Shown one piece after another: positions 8,566 to 17,489 of a stretch of DNA of 64,000 nt (positions are counted from its first letter, which is position 1; the number at the start of each line of letters is the position of its first letter). Source of the DNA: Vibrio sp. JC009. Its GTDB lineage: Bacteria > Pseudomonadota > Gammaproteobacteria > Enterobacterales > Vibrionaceae. The notes beneath the pieces are model-generated. The model ran no database searches. It had not been told where the DNA came from and saw only the letters and a program-made list of their open reading frames with translations. The stretch lies in contig NZ_CP092106.1 of the NCBI RefSeq assembly GCF_029016485.1, forward strand, positions 1,178,001 to 1,242,000, given 5' to 3'. The position numbers and the translations under genes were made by a program.

Positions 8566-10479
8566 CTATTGTGTATCCATTGCAGTGTCACTCTGCTTGG
8601 AATTATTACCTCGCCACTCAAGCATAACCAGTAATCCTATGGCTAACACACTGATGATCCGGTAAGGATCCGGAAGCAGTAAAGTTACGACAGCCAAGGC
8701 AACAAACAGGAGTTGCTGGAACTTCGATAACTTCTTCACCAGATACCCCTCAATTCCCCCTGCAAATGCAACGATAAGCGCCATACAGGCCAGAATGGAC
8801 TCAATAAACTCGAACACAGATTCATTTTGTGTCCAGATAAGACCGGAAAACGCCATCATTGCCGGAATTAAGAAGAACCCCTGAGCCAGTTTAAATGCCT
8901 GAACGGAGGACTGCATCGGCGAAGCATTGGCAATACCTGCTCCGGCAAATGCGGCTAGTGCGATTGGTGGTGTTACGTTTGAGGTCTGTGATAGCCAGAA
9001 CACTATCATATGTGCCGTCAGAAGTGGAATGCCCAGCTCAAGAAGTGCCGGTACCGCCATTACAGAAAGTACGATATAGGCTGCGGTTACAGGAAGTCCC
9101 ATCCCCAGAATGACGGCGGCTACCGCAATAAACAGCAGTGTTGACCATAAGTACCCACCGGAAAGCGAAGTGAGGAACTGAGTAAACTGAAGTCCGATGC
9201 CTGTCTGACCCACTACACCAACAACAATACCTGCTGTGGCACAGGCAATTGAGATAGGAAGTGCTAGGATTGCTCCTTCTTTCATGCCCTGAAGTACGAG
9301 TTTAAAACTGATTTTCGTGTGCTTTCTGGATACGGCTGCAATAAGTATTGCGGCGCATCCTGCGACACCAACCAGAATTGGCGAGTAGCTCATTACCAGA
9401 AGCGTTGTAATCAGTACTAGTGGCAGAAGGAAGTGCCAGCCTTGTTTTAGTATTTTGCCGATCTTTTCTGTTTCAGTAAGGCCCTGAAGGTTTAGCTTAC
9501 AGGCCATCAGATGAACATACAGAAGGGTGCAGCCAAAATAGAGAATGGCCGGTGCTATCGAAACCAGGATAATTTCACTGTAAGGAATACCGGTAAACTG
9601 AGCCATAACAAAAGCGCCTGCGCCCATAACAGGAGGCATAATCTGCCCGCCGGTTGACGCTGCAGCTTCAATCCCGGCTGCCTGCTCAGGTTTATACCCC
9701 AGCTTTTTCATCATAGGAATGGTTAGTGAACCTGTGGTTACTGTATTGGCTATGGCGGAGCCAGAGATTGAGCCCAAAGCAGCGGAGGCCAGAACACTGG
9801 CTTTTGCCGGGCCACCGCGTGATTTCCCGGCAATGGCAAACGCACTGTCGATAAAGAACTGACCGGCTCCGGTAACCTGAAGAAACGCGCCAAACAGAAC
9901 GAAGATAAACACCACACCGGCAGCAATAGCCAGCGGAGCACCATACACGCCGTTGGTGGAGAAGATATGGAAGCGAACCATTTCTTCTACTGAAAAGCCT
10001 TTACTTGCAAACGAGTCCGGTAGCACATTGCCAAAAAGCGCATAGGCAAGAAATAGTGCTGCCACCAGTACCATTATACCGCCGACGGCTCTTCGTGTGG
10101 CTTCCAGAAGCAGACCCAAAATCAGAAGTCCCGCTAATTGGTCTGTGCTATTCAGGCCATCCAGCAGGAAAGTGATATCGTCATAATCGAATGTGATGAT
10201 TTGCTTTGCAGCCCAACAAGTCGCTGCGATTAGCAAGACATCTGTAAACCTGGCTGCAAAGTATAAAGCAGCTGAGGCTTTGTTAGGTTTTACCAGCGGA
10301 TAAGACAAAAATATCAGCACCAGAACCCAGCAAAGGTGAGCTGGCCTGAATACCGTGGCTGAAAGCTCAGCGGTGATACCCTGCCAGATCTGAAAAATAG
10401 TCAGACAAACCGCACAGATACCAGCGATCATTGAAAGCAGATCGGCCAGTTTTTGTTGATGGTAAGAAACACGAGTCAT
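8566..10479 (-). CDS. TRAP transporter fused DctQM permease (TAXI type)
   Basis: The 637-residue integral membrane protein fuses the small four-helix DctQ-like part (N-terminal 150 residues) to the large DctM-like carrier. Signature segments are GSISGSAIANTVTTGSLTIPMM, shown in part, EAAASTGGQIMPPVMGAGAF and LGMGLPVTAAYIVLSVMAVP, all typical of DctM in TAXI systems. It uses the Na+ gradient to move a substrate delivered by the periplasmic TAXI protein encoded just upstream at 10603-11529. The substrate is unknown; organic acids and glutamate are family possibilities. A strong hairpin in the gap to the upstream gene suggests the permease is expressed at a lower level. Confidence 0.92.
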   Translation of the reverse strand: MTRVSYHQQKLADLLSMIAGICAVCLTIFQIWQGITAELSATVFRPAHLCWVLVLIFLSYPLVKPNKASAALYFAARFTDVLLIAATCWAAKQIITFDYDDITFLLDGLNSTDQLAGLLILGLLLEATRRAVGGIMVLVAALFLAYALFGNVLPDSFASKGFSVEEMVRFHIFSTNGVYGAPLAIAAGVVFIFVLFGAFLQVTGAGQFFIDSAFAIAGKSRGGPAKASVLASAALGSISGSAIANTVTTGSLTIPMMKKLGYKPEQAAGIEAAASTGGQIMPPVMGAGAFVMAQFTGIPYSEIILVSIAPAILYFGCTLLYVHLMACKLNLQGLTETEKIGKILKQGWHFLLPLVLITTLLVMSYSPILVGVAGCAAILIAAVSRKHTKISFKLVLQGMKEGAILALPISIACATAGIVVGVVGQTGIGLQFTQFLTSLSGGYLWSTLLFIAVAAVILGMGLPVTAAYIVLSVMAVPALLELGIPLLTAHMIVFWLSQTSNVTPPIALAAFAGAGIANASPMQSSVQAFKLAQGFFLIPAMMAFSGLIWTQNESVFEFIESILACMALIVAFAGGIEGYLVKKLSKFQQLLFVALAVVTLLLPDPYRIISVLAIGLLVMLEWRGNNSKQSDTAMDTQ

Positions 10480-10515
10480 GAAAACTCCAATTATAATAAT
10501 CTTTAAAACACCAAA

Positions 10516-10547
10516 AGCAGTATTTACCTTTGAAGGTAAATACTGCT
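10516..10547 (-). terminator. Strong hairpin between TAXI gene and permease gene (partial terminator)
   Basis: AGCAGTATTTACCTT and AAGGTAAATACTGCT form a near-perfect 14-15 bp stem. On the minus strand it is followed by TTTGGTGTTTT. Located after the binding-protein gene and before the permease gene of the same operon, it probably terminates or stabilises most transcripts after the binding protein. Confidence 0.7.
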
Positions 10548-10602
10548 CTGTTTCCGGCTTCTTAGTTCAGCAGGCCGGATGTACAAAGAGAGTCAGCAAG
10601 GA

Positions 10603-11529
10603 TTACTGATGTTCATTGAAGTATTTCTGAGCGCCAGGGTGAAGGGCTACACCTTCAAGCTTGGTCATGTTTTCCACAGTAGTAAACTTGGTTACACCAA
10701 TCGCCTGACGAAGAGTTTCGATATTTTCAAACGCAATTTTGGTCATTTTATAAGCCATTGCGTCGTCCATTTTTTTGTTGGTTACCAGAACGTTCCATAC
10801 AGCCGGTGCGGTAAATGCCGGAACGTTTTTGTAGCTGTCTGCGCCAGCTTCAAGTGGTAAGTAAGAAGGGTTGTCAGCCGAGATCTTTGCCAGCTCTTCT
10901 GGCGTAAATGACAGGATGCGGATATCACGGGTTAATGCCAGCTCCGTGATTGCACCAACCCCCAGGCTGCCAACGATAACGCCAGCGTCAATTTGATTGT
11001 TTGCAATTGCGCTGGTGGTTGCAGTGTAGTTCAGAGACTGAGCCTTGATATCATCTTCGGTAATGCCCAGTGTCTTAAGGATATTAGTTGCACTTACACG
11101 GGTACCTGAGCCCGGAGCACCAAGAGAGATTTTCTTCCCTTTCAGATCGCTGACAGAATGAATGTCAGAGTCAGCAGGCACAATAAATTGCACAACATTA
11201 GGGTAAAGTGCAAACAGTACATCTACTGGCATAGTTCGGGGGAATGGTTTTTCGCCGTGTGCTGCTTTAAGCACAACGTTGCCCATCGCGATACCAACTA
11301 GCTGCTTATTGGTTGAAACCTTGATGATATTTTCAACAGATGCCGCAGTTACTTCTGCGCGCATGTTGAAGTCCGGAATATTTTCACTCCAGATCTTAGA
11401 AAGAGTGCCACCAAGCGGGTAATAAGTACCGCTCTGGCTCCCTGTCCCGATAGTATAGTTTTCTGCCATCGCCGGAAGTGAGATTCCAAGGCCAAGAACG
11501 ATAAGTGCTTTTTTAACTGCCGTGTACAT
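10603..11529 (-). CDS. TAXI-family TRAP transporter periplasmic binding protein
   Basis: The 308-residue protein has a signal peptide (MYTAVKKALIVLGLGISLPAMA) cut after AMA. The mature sequence begins ENYTIGTGSQSGTYYPLGG, the classic TAXI start (GT-x-x-GTY-x-x-GG). Later segments KGKKISLGAPGSGTRVSA and IDAGVIVGSLGVGAI fit the same family. It captures a ligand in the periplasm for the fused permease encoded next to it. The ligand is not predictable from the sequence. It is the first gene of a two-gene operon, preceded by a 416-base gap shared with the divergent effector A promoter. Confidence 0.93.
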   Translation of the reverse strand: MYTAVKKALIVLGLGISLPAMAENYTIGTGSQSGTYYPLGGTLSKIWSENIPDFNMRAEVTAASVENIIKVSTNKQLVGIAMGNVVLKAAHGEKPFPRTMPVDVLFALYPNVVQFIVPADSDIHSVSDLKGKKISLGAPGSGTRVSATNILKTLGITEDDIKAQSLNYTATTSAIANNQIDAGVIVGSLGVGAITELALTRDIRILSFTPEELAKISADNPSYLPLEAGADSYKNVPAFTAPAVWNVLVTNKKMDDAMAYKMTKIAFENIETLRQAIGVTKFTTVENMTKLEGVALHPGAQKYFNEHQ

Positions 11530-11805
11530 AAAAACTCCATTTATCTAAAAAATTATGCATTCATATCTATGTTGCAACCAACCTATCTCCTGGTGTTGAT
11601 TGTAACGTATTGAAATATATGGCTTTTGAATTTTTTGAGCCGACATTATAAATTTAGACTGAATAAATAACCAGTTTTACATGAAGAATGTGACAGTTTT
11701 TCATTCAATTGTGTGTAGAAAGGCACAAATTTATGCCCGTTTGCACCATGATCGTGCATTTTGTTATAGCATTCGCTACATATTGGCAGCATGTTACTTA
11801 CTCGG

Positions 11806-11838
11806 GTAATAAATTGCTAAGGTTAAGCAGTTTATTAC
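11806..11838. promoter_or_regulatory. 33-bp dyad, putative activator (VasH-like) binding site of effector A
   Basis: Arms GTAATAAATTGCT and AGCAGTTTATTAC (12 of 13 pairs complementary) flank a 7-base centre. The dyad ends 54 bases before the -24 GG. The same 13-7-13 layout occurs before vgrG and effector D. The identity of the activator is inferred from VasH control of T6SS clusters in V. cholerae. Confidence 0.75.
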
Positions 11839-11889
11839 TATTTCCACAATTTCTTTTCGTTAACGTATTGATTTTTAAATAACCTAAGA

Positions 11890-11906
11890 TTGGCATCATT
11901 CTTGTT
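11890..11906 (+). promoter_or_regulatory. Sigma-54 (-24/-12) promoter of effector A
   Basis: TTGGCATCATTCTTGTT fits TTGGCA-N6-TTGT with exact GG-N10-GT spacing (GG at 11892-11893, GT at 11904-11905). The consensus -12 is GC, so the GT makes it slightly off. The coding start follows 40 bases later. Confidence 0.8.
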
Positions 11907-11945
11907 CTTTAGCTTGTTAGTGCGCATAACAACAGGAATTTTTTT

Positions 11946-14900
11946 ATGTCATCTGAGCTTCAATTCCCTCTGGAATCCCAGTATTGCCAGAGCCAGACAG
12001 AGAATCCGGACAGCTTGCCGGGAGTTGAATTTGCACTGGATATCGGCTCCGAAGAGGTCACTCCCGCTCCTGTGGCATCGGCTTGTGCTGATGATATTAA
12101 GCCAACGGAGTATGAAGACCTGATTTATCTGACCGGCTCAGATAGCTTTTATCTTTTAAGCCGTGAAGGTCAGTCGCGCTGCCGGGAAGCAGAGCAGAAA
12201 CTTTCGGCATTAGTGGTGGATATTGATGATAAGGAAGGCAAGTTTCAGGGGTTGGCAAAGTCGGGTTTGATGGATGCTTTGGTGTCGGCAGATCTGACTT
12301 CGTTTTTGGAGGGTGACGAAGAGAAGAAACGCTTGTCTGAATTGCGCTTACTGTTAGCCAAACCCGATGAGTCGGCCCGGCGTTTTTTTGATGATGGAAA
12401 AGCGACTCATGGTTATGCCTGGACTCATTATGTTTCGGGTATTGAGTCGGAATACAAAAAGCTTGAACAAAAAGCGATATCGGTAGCACGCAGTAAGGGC
12501 TATCGTTATGAAAACGGTAAACTTTATGGTAAGCGGGAGCTGGAAATACAGGCTGAGATAAAGCGCTATTTGAAAGCAAGAGAAGCTTTTGCCGGTAAAA
12601 AGGAAGTGCCACCTCAAGAGCAATTAACGGTCCTAAAGAAAACCACTTCAGAGTTTGAAGAGTTAGTTGCCAAAACGGGTTATTCAGCTAAAGGCGCCGC
12701 TGAGTATGCACTGGCAAACAGCAAGGAAAAGCTAGCCCAAATAGAAAAGAATCTGCCTGAGTTGATGGAGTCCATAGAAACACTGGCCTTGTGCGGTATT
12801 GCTACCCCTGAATACGCTTTGAATCAAGAGGGTAATGGTCATGATGCTCTGGCTGAATATTACCAGTATCTGAAAGAGGCAAAAGAGACTGAGCAGCAGA
12901 TACAGCAGAAATTTAAGCAACTGGACAGTTCAACCAACCTGTATGCCTTTGCGGACAACACCGCAGAAAAATGTTCTGAGCTGTGAGCATCCAATGTACC
13001 TGTTATGGGATACCGATTATAAACCTAAGCCGTTAACCCGGCTGGCAAAGGGCGACTTTCCGCTAAGAGAGTATTTATCCGCCGAGCCACAAGACAGAAA
13101 AGGTAAACTGCGGCAATTCCGTTACTTTTCCCTGTACCAGTTACCGACGACTAAAACCCTCAAACCCGGCTCACTTTCGGCTGACGAAAACCCGGAGCAG
13201 GCACTTATTCGTTTGCTTGGTGTTCATATTCAGCCTTTGCCAATTGAGCAGAGCTGGTTTGATGACCAAGGTCTGTTTGAGCCTCAAAAGCTCTATGACG
13301 CCCTGAAACAGAAGAAAATAGCAGTAAAAATGCTACAGGGTGATATCAGTGGCTGGGAGGAAAGCATCAAAGAAGTGCTGTTTGCCCGCAAGCTGAAAAA
13401 GCGACTCGACCCGTTTGACCGCAGTCCCCAGGCCCAGTTTTTCAGAATGGTAAACACAAACAAAACCAGCTCGGATTTACCCGGTTTATACCAGATGCAC
13501 GTGAACGACTTTAAAAAGGTCAATATCGCAAGCCTGGAAGCCAGCTCTGAGATTTCGTTAGCGCGTGGTGAGCTAAACCTGTTTAAGATGATTAGTGGCC
13601 GGGATTACCTCTATTTCCCGTCTGAAGCTGTGGCTGAGAAGATGAGAGCAGAGCTCATTCCGCTTAGCTATATTGACCGCGACGGCACCCTGACCAACAC
13701 CAGCTTTAACAACGGAGCACTGCAGATGCGATTTTATGCCAAAGCATGGGGATTTGTCGGCGCATGCTTAAGCTTTAATCCGGAGCTGGCACTGACACAT
13801 GAAGCTGACGGCGTTCATTTAACTACCGTTGGCTATAAGACCATTCAGGAAGAGCAGGTACTGGATATTGATTCCATCAACGCTTTTCTGTCCGCCGAAG
13901 CTGGTATAGAGCTCGGCTGTTTTATCGACTGGCTGCTACCCGATGATTTACCGGAGCTTTTGTCACGGACACAGCAAGACACACAAAGAATGGTTTTGGT
14001 ACGGGGCGCAATAAAAGCTGAGGTAAAGAAAGAGATAAAGCTGCCCATACAGTTTCGCCTGAAAGACGGCAAACCTATGGTGAAGGTTAATATCGGGCCC
14101 GGTGCAACAACGGTCAGCTTTGAAGGTGAAATCTCGCCCTCAGCATTAGGCCTCTGGGTGACTCAGTTTCAGCGAATGCTGCGTAAATGTAAGTACCGCA
14201 AGATCGTATCTGATTGCTCAGCAGAATCCTTCGCTGATGAAGAGAGTTTTAACTTTATGGTTGGACTAAGCAGGGCAATGCTCTTTACCCAGCTCAATGT
14301 CGGCAGCTTGTTAGCTTACGGAAAAGATAAATTGGATACCCTGATTTCATTTTTTGACCGTTCGGAACGTGCAGGGATGGTAGCGCATATTTTTAATACT
14401 GCCGATCAGGAGCTATTGAGGCAGTGGGTGTTGTTACTGCCACCGGAAGCGTTGGGGCCGTTGTTGGACACTTTGATTAGTGAGCCGGAGGAGCTAGTTG
14501 AACATATAAGTAAGTCAGAGCAGGAAAAGTACTCTAAGGTGCAGGTTCATGCATGGCAACAAATGGCTATAGCAAAAATAGTCCGCTGGTTATATGTCGA
14601 TGCAGAAAACGCCGGCGGATGTTATCCGGCCAGTAGCCCGGAGAGAATTAAGGCCAGTCAAAGGCAACTGGAAGAGGCTGTTATTAGGATGAATAGAAAC
14701 AGTAAAGCGCCTGAAGAGTATGTGATGAGAGTGTGGTTGTTTACTGTGAATAAAGCACGATTAACAGGCTTTATGTTACCCGAAAACTGGCCGAGATTTG
14801 AAACATCATCTCGTCAAGATAGAAGGCGTTTAGAGCGTGAACATTTCGATTTGATGAACGATTTTCCAACTTGCATAGAAAGGATATTGGTCCATATGGA

Positions 14901-14955
14901 CAAAGCATTTACGAGCGACATGCAGCAAAAAGTAATTAAATCTAATCAAAGCTAA
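11946..14955 (+). pseudogene. T6SS effector A, frameshifted by an 89-base deletion
   Basis: This is a paralogue of the 1054- and 1057-residue effectors at 22222 and 31138. The first 340 codons read normally to LYAFADN, then an 89-base deletion near 12965, relative to copy B, shifts the frame and it stops at 12986. The rest of the protein, from QKNVLSC to the end, continues in another frame to 14955. The C-terminal tip differs from B-D and lacks the YxxATGK tail. The frame is otherwise clean, so the lesion looks recent. It has its own dyad and sigma-54 promoter, no vgrG or adaptor, and an intact immunity gene after it. A truncated 346-residue N-terminal product could still be made. Confidence 0.85.
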
Positions 14956-14972
14956 TTCGATGAGGCTGGCAG

Positions 14973-16001
14973 GTGAATAAGAGAACATTATTTAAACAAA
15001 TTATACTCCTGATGTGTTTACTTGGAATAATAAGCAGTTGGGCGGTTCAAGCCCAGGAAGGTATGTCGTTACTAAGCCTTCAGGACGCATATGAAAAAGG
15101 AAAGTTATTACATTGGCAATATAAAGAAGAACAGGCTAAGTCATATTTAAAATATGCTGCTGATAAAGGGCATATAGAAGCTGCATTTATGTATTCGGAA
15201 ATATTATCTCAGCCATCATTTGTCCAAAATGAAGAAGAGTCAAAGTATGCTGTAATGGCAGCTGAATCTGGACACTTGTTAGCGCTGCTTAAGGTGTCCA
15301 TCGGTACAAGTATGATAAAAAGAGATTGGCGAGTGAAGGCGGAACAGCTCCTTCTTAATCAGGCTCAATTAGGTAATAGTGACGCAATGCGCTATTTGTA
15401 TTCGTTTTATCCTGACAGCGATGACCGTTCTTACTATTGGTTAAAGAAAGCATCTGAAAGTGGTAACCCCAAGGCGATGTTTATGCTGGCGGAACGATAT
15501 GAGGGTCAGTATGGATGGTTTATCATTCCTGGTAGCCGAGAAAAGGAGATTCTCCGGCTATACAAAGCATCCGCTGAGGCAGGATACCCACCAGCAATGG
15601 ATGCCTATTCTTTTTCCTTAGAACGTAAACCTGAAACAAGAAAAGAAGCAGTCTTTTGGATATTAAAAGGTGTAGAGGCAGGTCAGGCTATGGCGCTATT
15701 AATAGCGGCAGAGCTTTATAGCAGTGATGGCGACCTACGGGATGTAATGCCTTATGATTCGGTAAAAGCTGCAGCCTATTATCATTGCTATTTTGCTAAT
15801 ATGGCTAAGATTGAAAAAAAACGCGCCACATATGATTACTATTACGAATTGTACCAAGATCTCCTTTCCACTATGACCGAGTCAGAAATATTACAAGCAG
15901 AAGAGCTCGCAAAAAACTACCTATCAACCCACACAGTCAGGGCATTCGATGAATTCTGGGAGTGGGGAGTGGACTATGGAGTCAGGCCAGAGATTAAGTA
16001 A
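14973..16001 (+). CDS. Sel1-repeat exported protein A, presumed immunity to effector A
   Basis: The 342-residue protein starts at a GTG with GAGG upstream, 17 bases after effector A. A signal peptide (hydrophobic core LLMCLLGIISSWAVQAQ) is followed by Sel1-like repeats (QAKSYLKYAADKGHIEAAFM, GNPKAMFMLAERYEG, GYPPAMDAYSFSLE). It ends STHTVRAFDEFWEWGVDYGV, a tail almost identical in all four copies. Sel1-repeat proteins serve as periplasmic immunity proteins for some T6SS effectors (for example the TplE partner), so it should guard the periplasm or envelope. It is the most divergent of the four and remains intact although its effector is broken. Confidence 0.8.
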   Translation: MNKRTLFKQIILLMCLLGIISSWAVQAQEGMSLLSLQDAYEKGKLLHWQYKEEQAKSYLKYAADKGHIEAAFMYSEILSQPSFVQNEEESKYAVMAAESGHLLALLKVSIGTSMIKRDWRVKAEQLLLNQAQLGNSDAMRYLYSFYPDSDDRSYYWLKKASESGNPKAMFMLAERYEGQYGWFIIPGSREKEILRLYKASAEAGYPPAMDAYSFSLERKPETRKEAVFWILKGVEAGQAMALLIAAELYSSDGDLRDVMPYDSVKAAAYYHCYFANMAKIEKKRATYDYYYELYQDLLSTMTESEILQAEELAKNYLSTHTVRAFDEFWEWGVDYGVRPEIK

Positions 16002-16013
16002 GAATTAATATTC

Positions 16014-16040
16014 TGACCCAGCAGGGATAGCGCTGGGTCA
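16014..16040. terminator. Hairpin between immunity A and sdaA
   Basis: A 9-bp stem TGACCCAGC / GCTGGGTCA has a 9-base loop. U-tracts are weak on both strands. It lies between convergent genes, so it may end both transcripts. Confidence 0.5.
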
Positions 16041-16055
16041 CATACAAGGTATAAG

Positions 16056-17417
16056 TTAACAAAGAACCTTAACAGCCAGTCCACCCTGAGAAGTTTCCCG
16101 GTACTTGGCATTCATATCTTTCCCGGTTTCCAGCATGGTTTCGATTACTTTATCCAGAGAAACCCTTGGCTCAGAAGAGCGACGCAATGCCATTCTTGCA
16201 GAGTTAATCGCTTTCACTGTCGCTATGCCATTACGCTCAATACATGGGATCTGAACTTGTCCCGCTACAGGGTCACAAGTCAGGCCAAGGTTATGCTCCA
16301 TGGCGATTTCTGCTGCAATGCATACCTGCTCCGGACTTCCACCTAGAAGCTCAGTAAGTCCGGCGGCAGCCATAGAGCAGGCAACGCCAACTTCGCCCTG
16401 ACAGCCCACTTCTGCACCGGAAATTGAGGCATTTCTTTTGTACAGACCACCAATAGCACCGGAAGCTGAGAAGTAACGGATATAATCCTTTTCACCAACA
16501 GTCTGAATAAACTTATTGTAGTAAGCCAGTACTGCCGGAATAATGCCGCAGGCACCGTTGGTTGGTGCTGTGACGACACGGCCTCCGGCTGCATTTTCTT
16601 CGTTAACGGCGAAGGCGTACATATTTACCCAGTCAATGACTGCCATCGGGTCTGTATTGGTTGACTCAGTAGACATAAGCTGCTGCCTGAGTGCTGCGCT
16701 GCGGCGCGGAACCCGCATAGGGCCCGGTAGTACTCCTTCGGTATTCATGCCTCTTTCAATGCATTCACGCATGGTTCTCCAGATGTTGAAGTAGTACTTA
16801 TGGATCTCATCTTCAGAATGCAGGGCTCTCTCATTCTCCATAACCAGCGCACTGACAGACAGAGCCTGAGATTTGCAGTGTTCTACCAGTTCTTTAGCGG
16901 AGGTATATTCAAACGGGACTGCGAGCGTAGAGTCTTCTTCTTTACCGAAATTTTCCTCATCGACAATAAAACCGCCACCAATGGAGTAATAAGTCTTTGA
17001 AAAGAAGACCTTGTCATCAATCCAGGCGTGGATCTGCATTCCGTTTTCATGCAGCTCTAAGTTATGCGAATGGAAGTTCATACCGCCGTCTTTTGGAAAA
17101 GCAACGGTATGACAATGCATGCCGACCGGTAATCTCCCGGTGTTACTGACTCTTTCTACAAAGCCCGGAATTGAATCGATATCGACTTTTTCAGGAGTGT
17201 TGCCTGCAAGCCCCATAATAATGGCGATATCTGTGTGGTGGCCCTTCCCGGTCAGAGATAATGAACCATACACATCGACGGTAATCTTGGTTATCTCGCG
17301 CAGTTTGCCCATTGTCCGCAGACTATCAATAAACTCTTTGCCAGCCTTCATCGGTCCGACAGTGTGCGAACTGGAAGGGCCGATACCAACTTTATATATA
17401 TCAAATACACTAATCAT
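16056..17417 (-). CDS. sdaA: L-serine ammonia-lyase (serine deaminase), iron-sulfur type
   Basis: The 453-residue single-chain enzyme converts L-serine to pyruvate and ammonia. Residues 1-160 form the beta domain (SVFDIYKVGIGPSSSHTVGPM at the start) and the rest the alpha catalytic domain. Cysteines in PTNGACGIIP, EVGCQGEVGVACSMAAAGL and GLTCDPVAGQVQIPC are the known positions for the oxygen-labile [4Fe-4S] cluster and the C-terminal tail residue (KVLC). The length equals E. coli SdaA/SdaB. It lies 72 bases downstream of a serine transporter gene in the same orientation, with a hairpin in between, so uptake and breakdown of serine form one unit. Confidence 0.95.
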   Translation of the reverse strand: MISVFDIYKVGIGPSSSHTVGPMKAGKEFIDSLRTMGKLREITKITVDVYGSLSLTGKGHHTDIAIIMGLAGNTPEKVDIDSIPGFVERVSNTGRLPVGMHCHTVAFPKDGGMNFHSHNLELHENGMQIHAWIDDKVFFSKTYYSIGGGFIVDEENFGKEEDSTLAVPFEYTSAKELVEHCKSQALSVSALVMENERALHSEDEIHKYYFNIWRTMRECIERGMNTEGVLPGPMRVPRRSAALRQQLMSTESTNTDPMAVIDWVNMYAFAVNEENAAGGRVVTAPTNGACGIIPAVLAYYNKFIQTVGEKDYIRYFSASGAIGGLYKRNASISGAEVGCQGEVGVACSMAAAGLTELLGGSPEQVCIAAEIAMEHNLGLTCDPVAGQVQIPCIERNGIATVKAINSARMALRRSSEPRVSLDKVIETMLETGKDMNAKYRETSQGGLAVKVLC

Positions 17418-17430
17418 TGAGATTTCCTCA

Positions 17431-17463
17431 AAAGTGCCTTCTGACTTAATCAGAAGACACTTT
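17431..17463 (-). promoter_or_regulatory. Intercistronic hairpin between transporter gene and sdaA
   Basis: AAAGTG-C-CTTCTGA pairs with TCAGAAG-A-CACTTT around a 5-base loop, one mismatch in the stem. On the minus strand it ends 13 bases before the sdaA start and is followed by TTTGAGGA, which includes the sdaA ribosome site. It could act as an attenuator or processing signal. Confidence 0.5.
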
Positions 17464-17489
17464 GTTATATTAGTTATTGCGGGAGGCGG

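Larger units (their letters stand above)
11530..11945. other. Divergent intergenic region: TAXI promoter and effector A sigma-54 control region
   Basis: No gene is seen in these 416 bases. The right half holds the 33-bp dyad (11806-11838) and the -24/-12 promoter (11890-11906) of effector A. The left half is AT-rich and should hold the TAXI operon promoter, which I could not pin down. Confidence 0.6.

Noticed and set aside
11785..11800. TTGGCAGCATGTTAC as an additional sigma-54 promoter
   Set aside because: GG is present but the position N10 downstream is CT rather than GC or GT, and it points into the dyad region.
12097..12623. Open frames on the minus strand inside effector A, repeated in B and D
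   Set aside because: They recur only because the plus-strand gene is duplicated; they show no ribosome sites, no known domains and lie wholly within the effector coding sequence.
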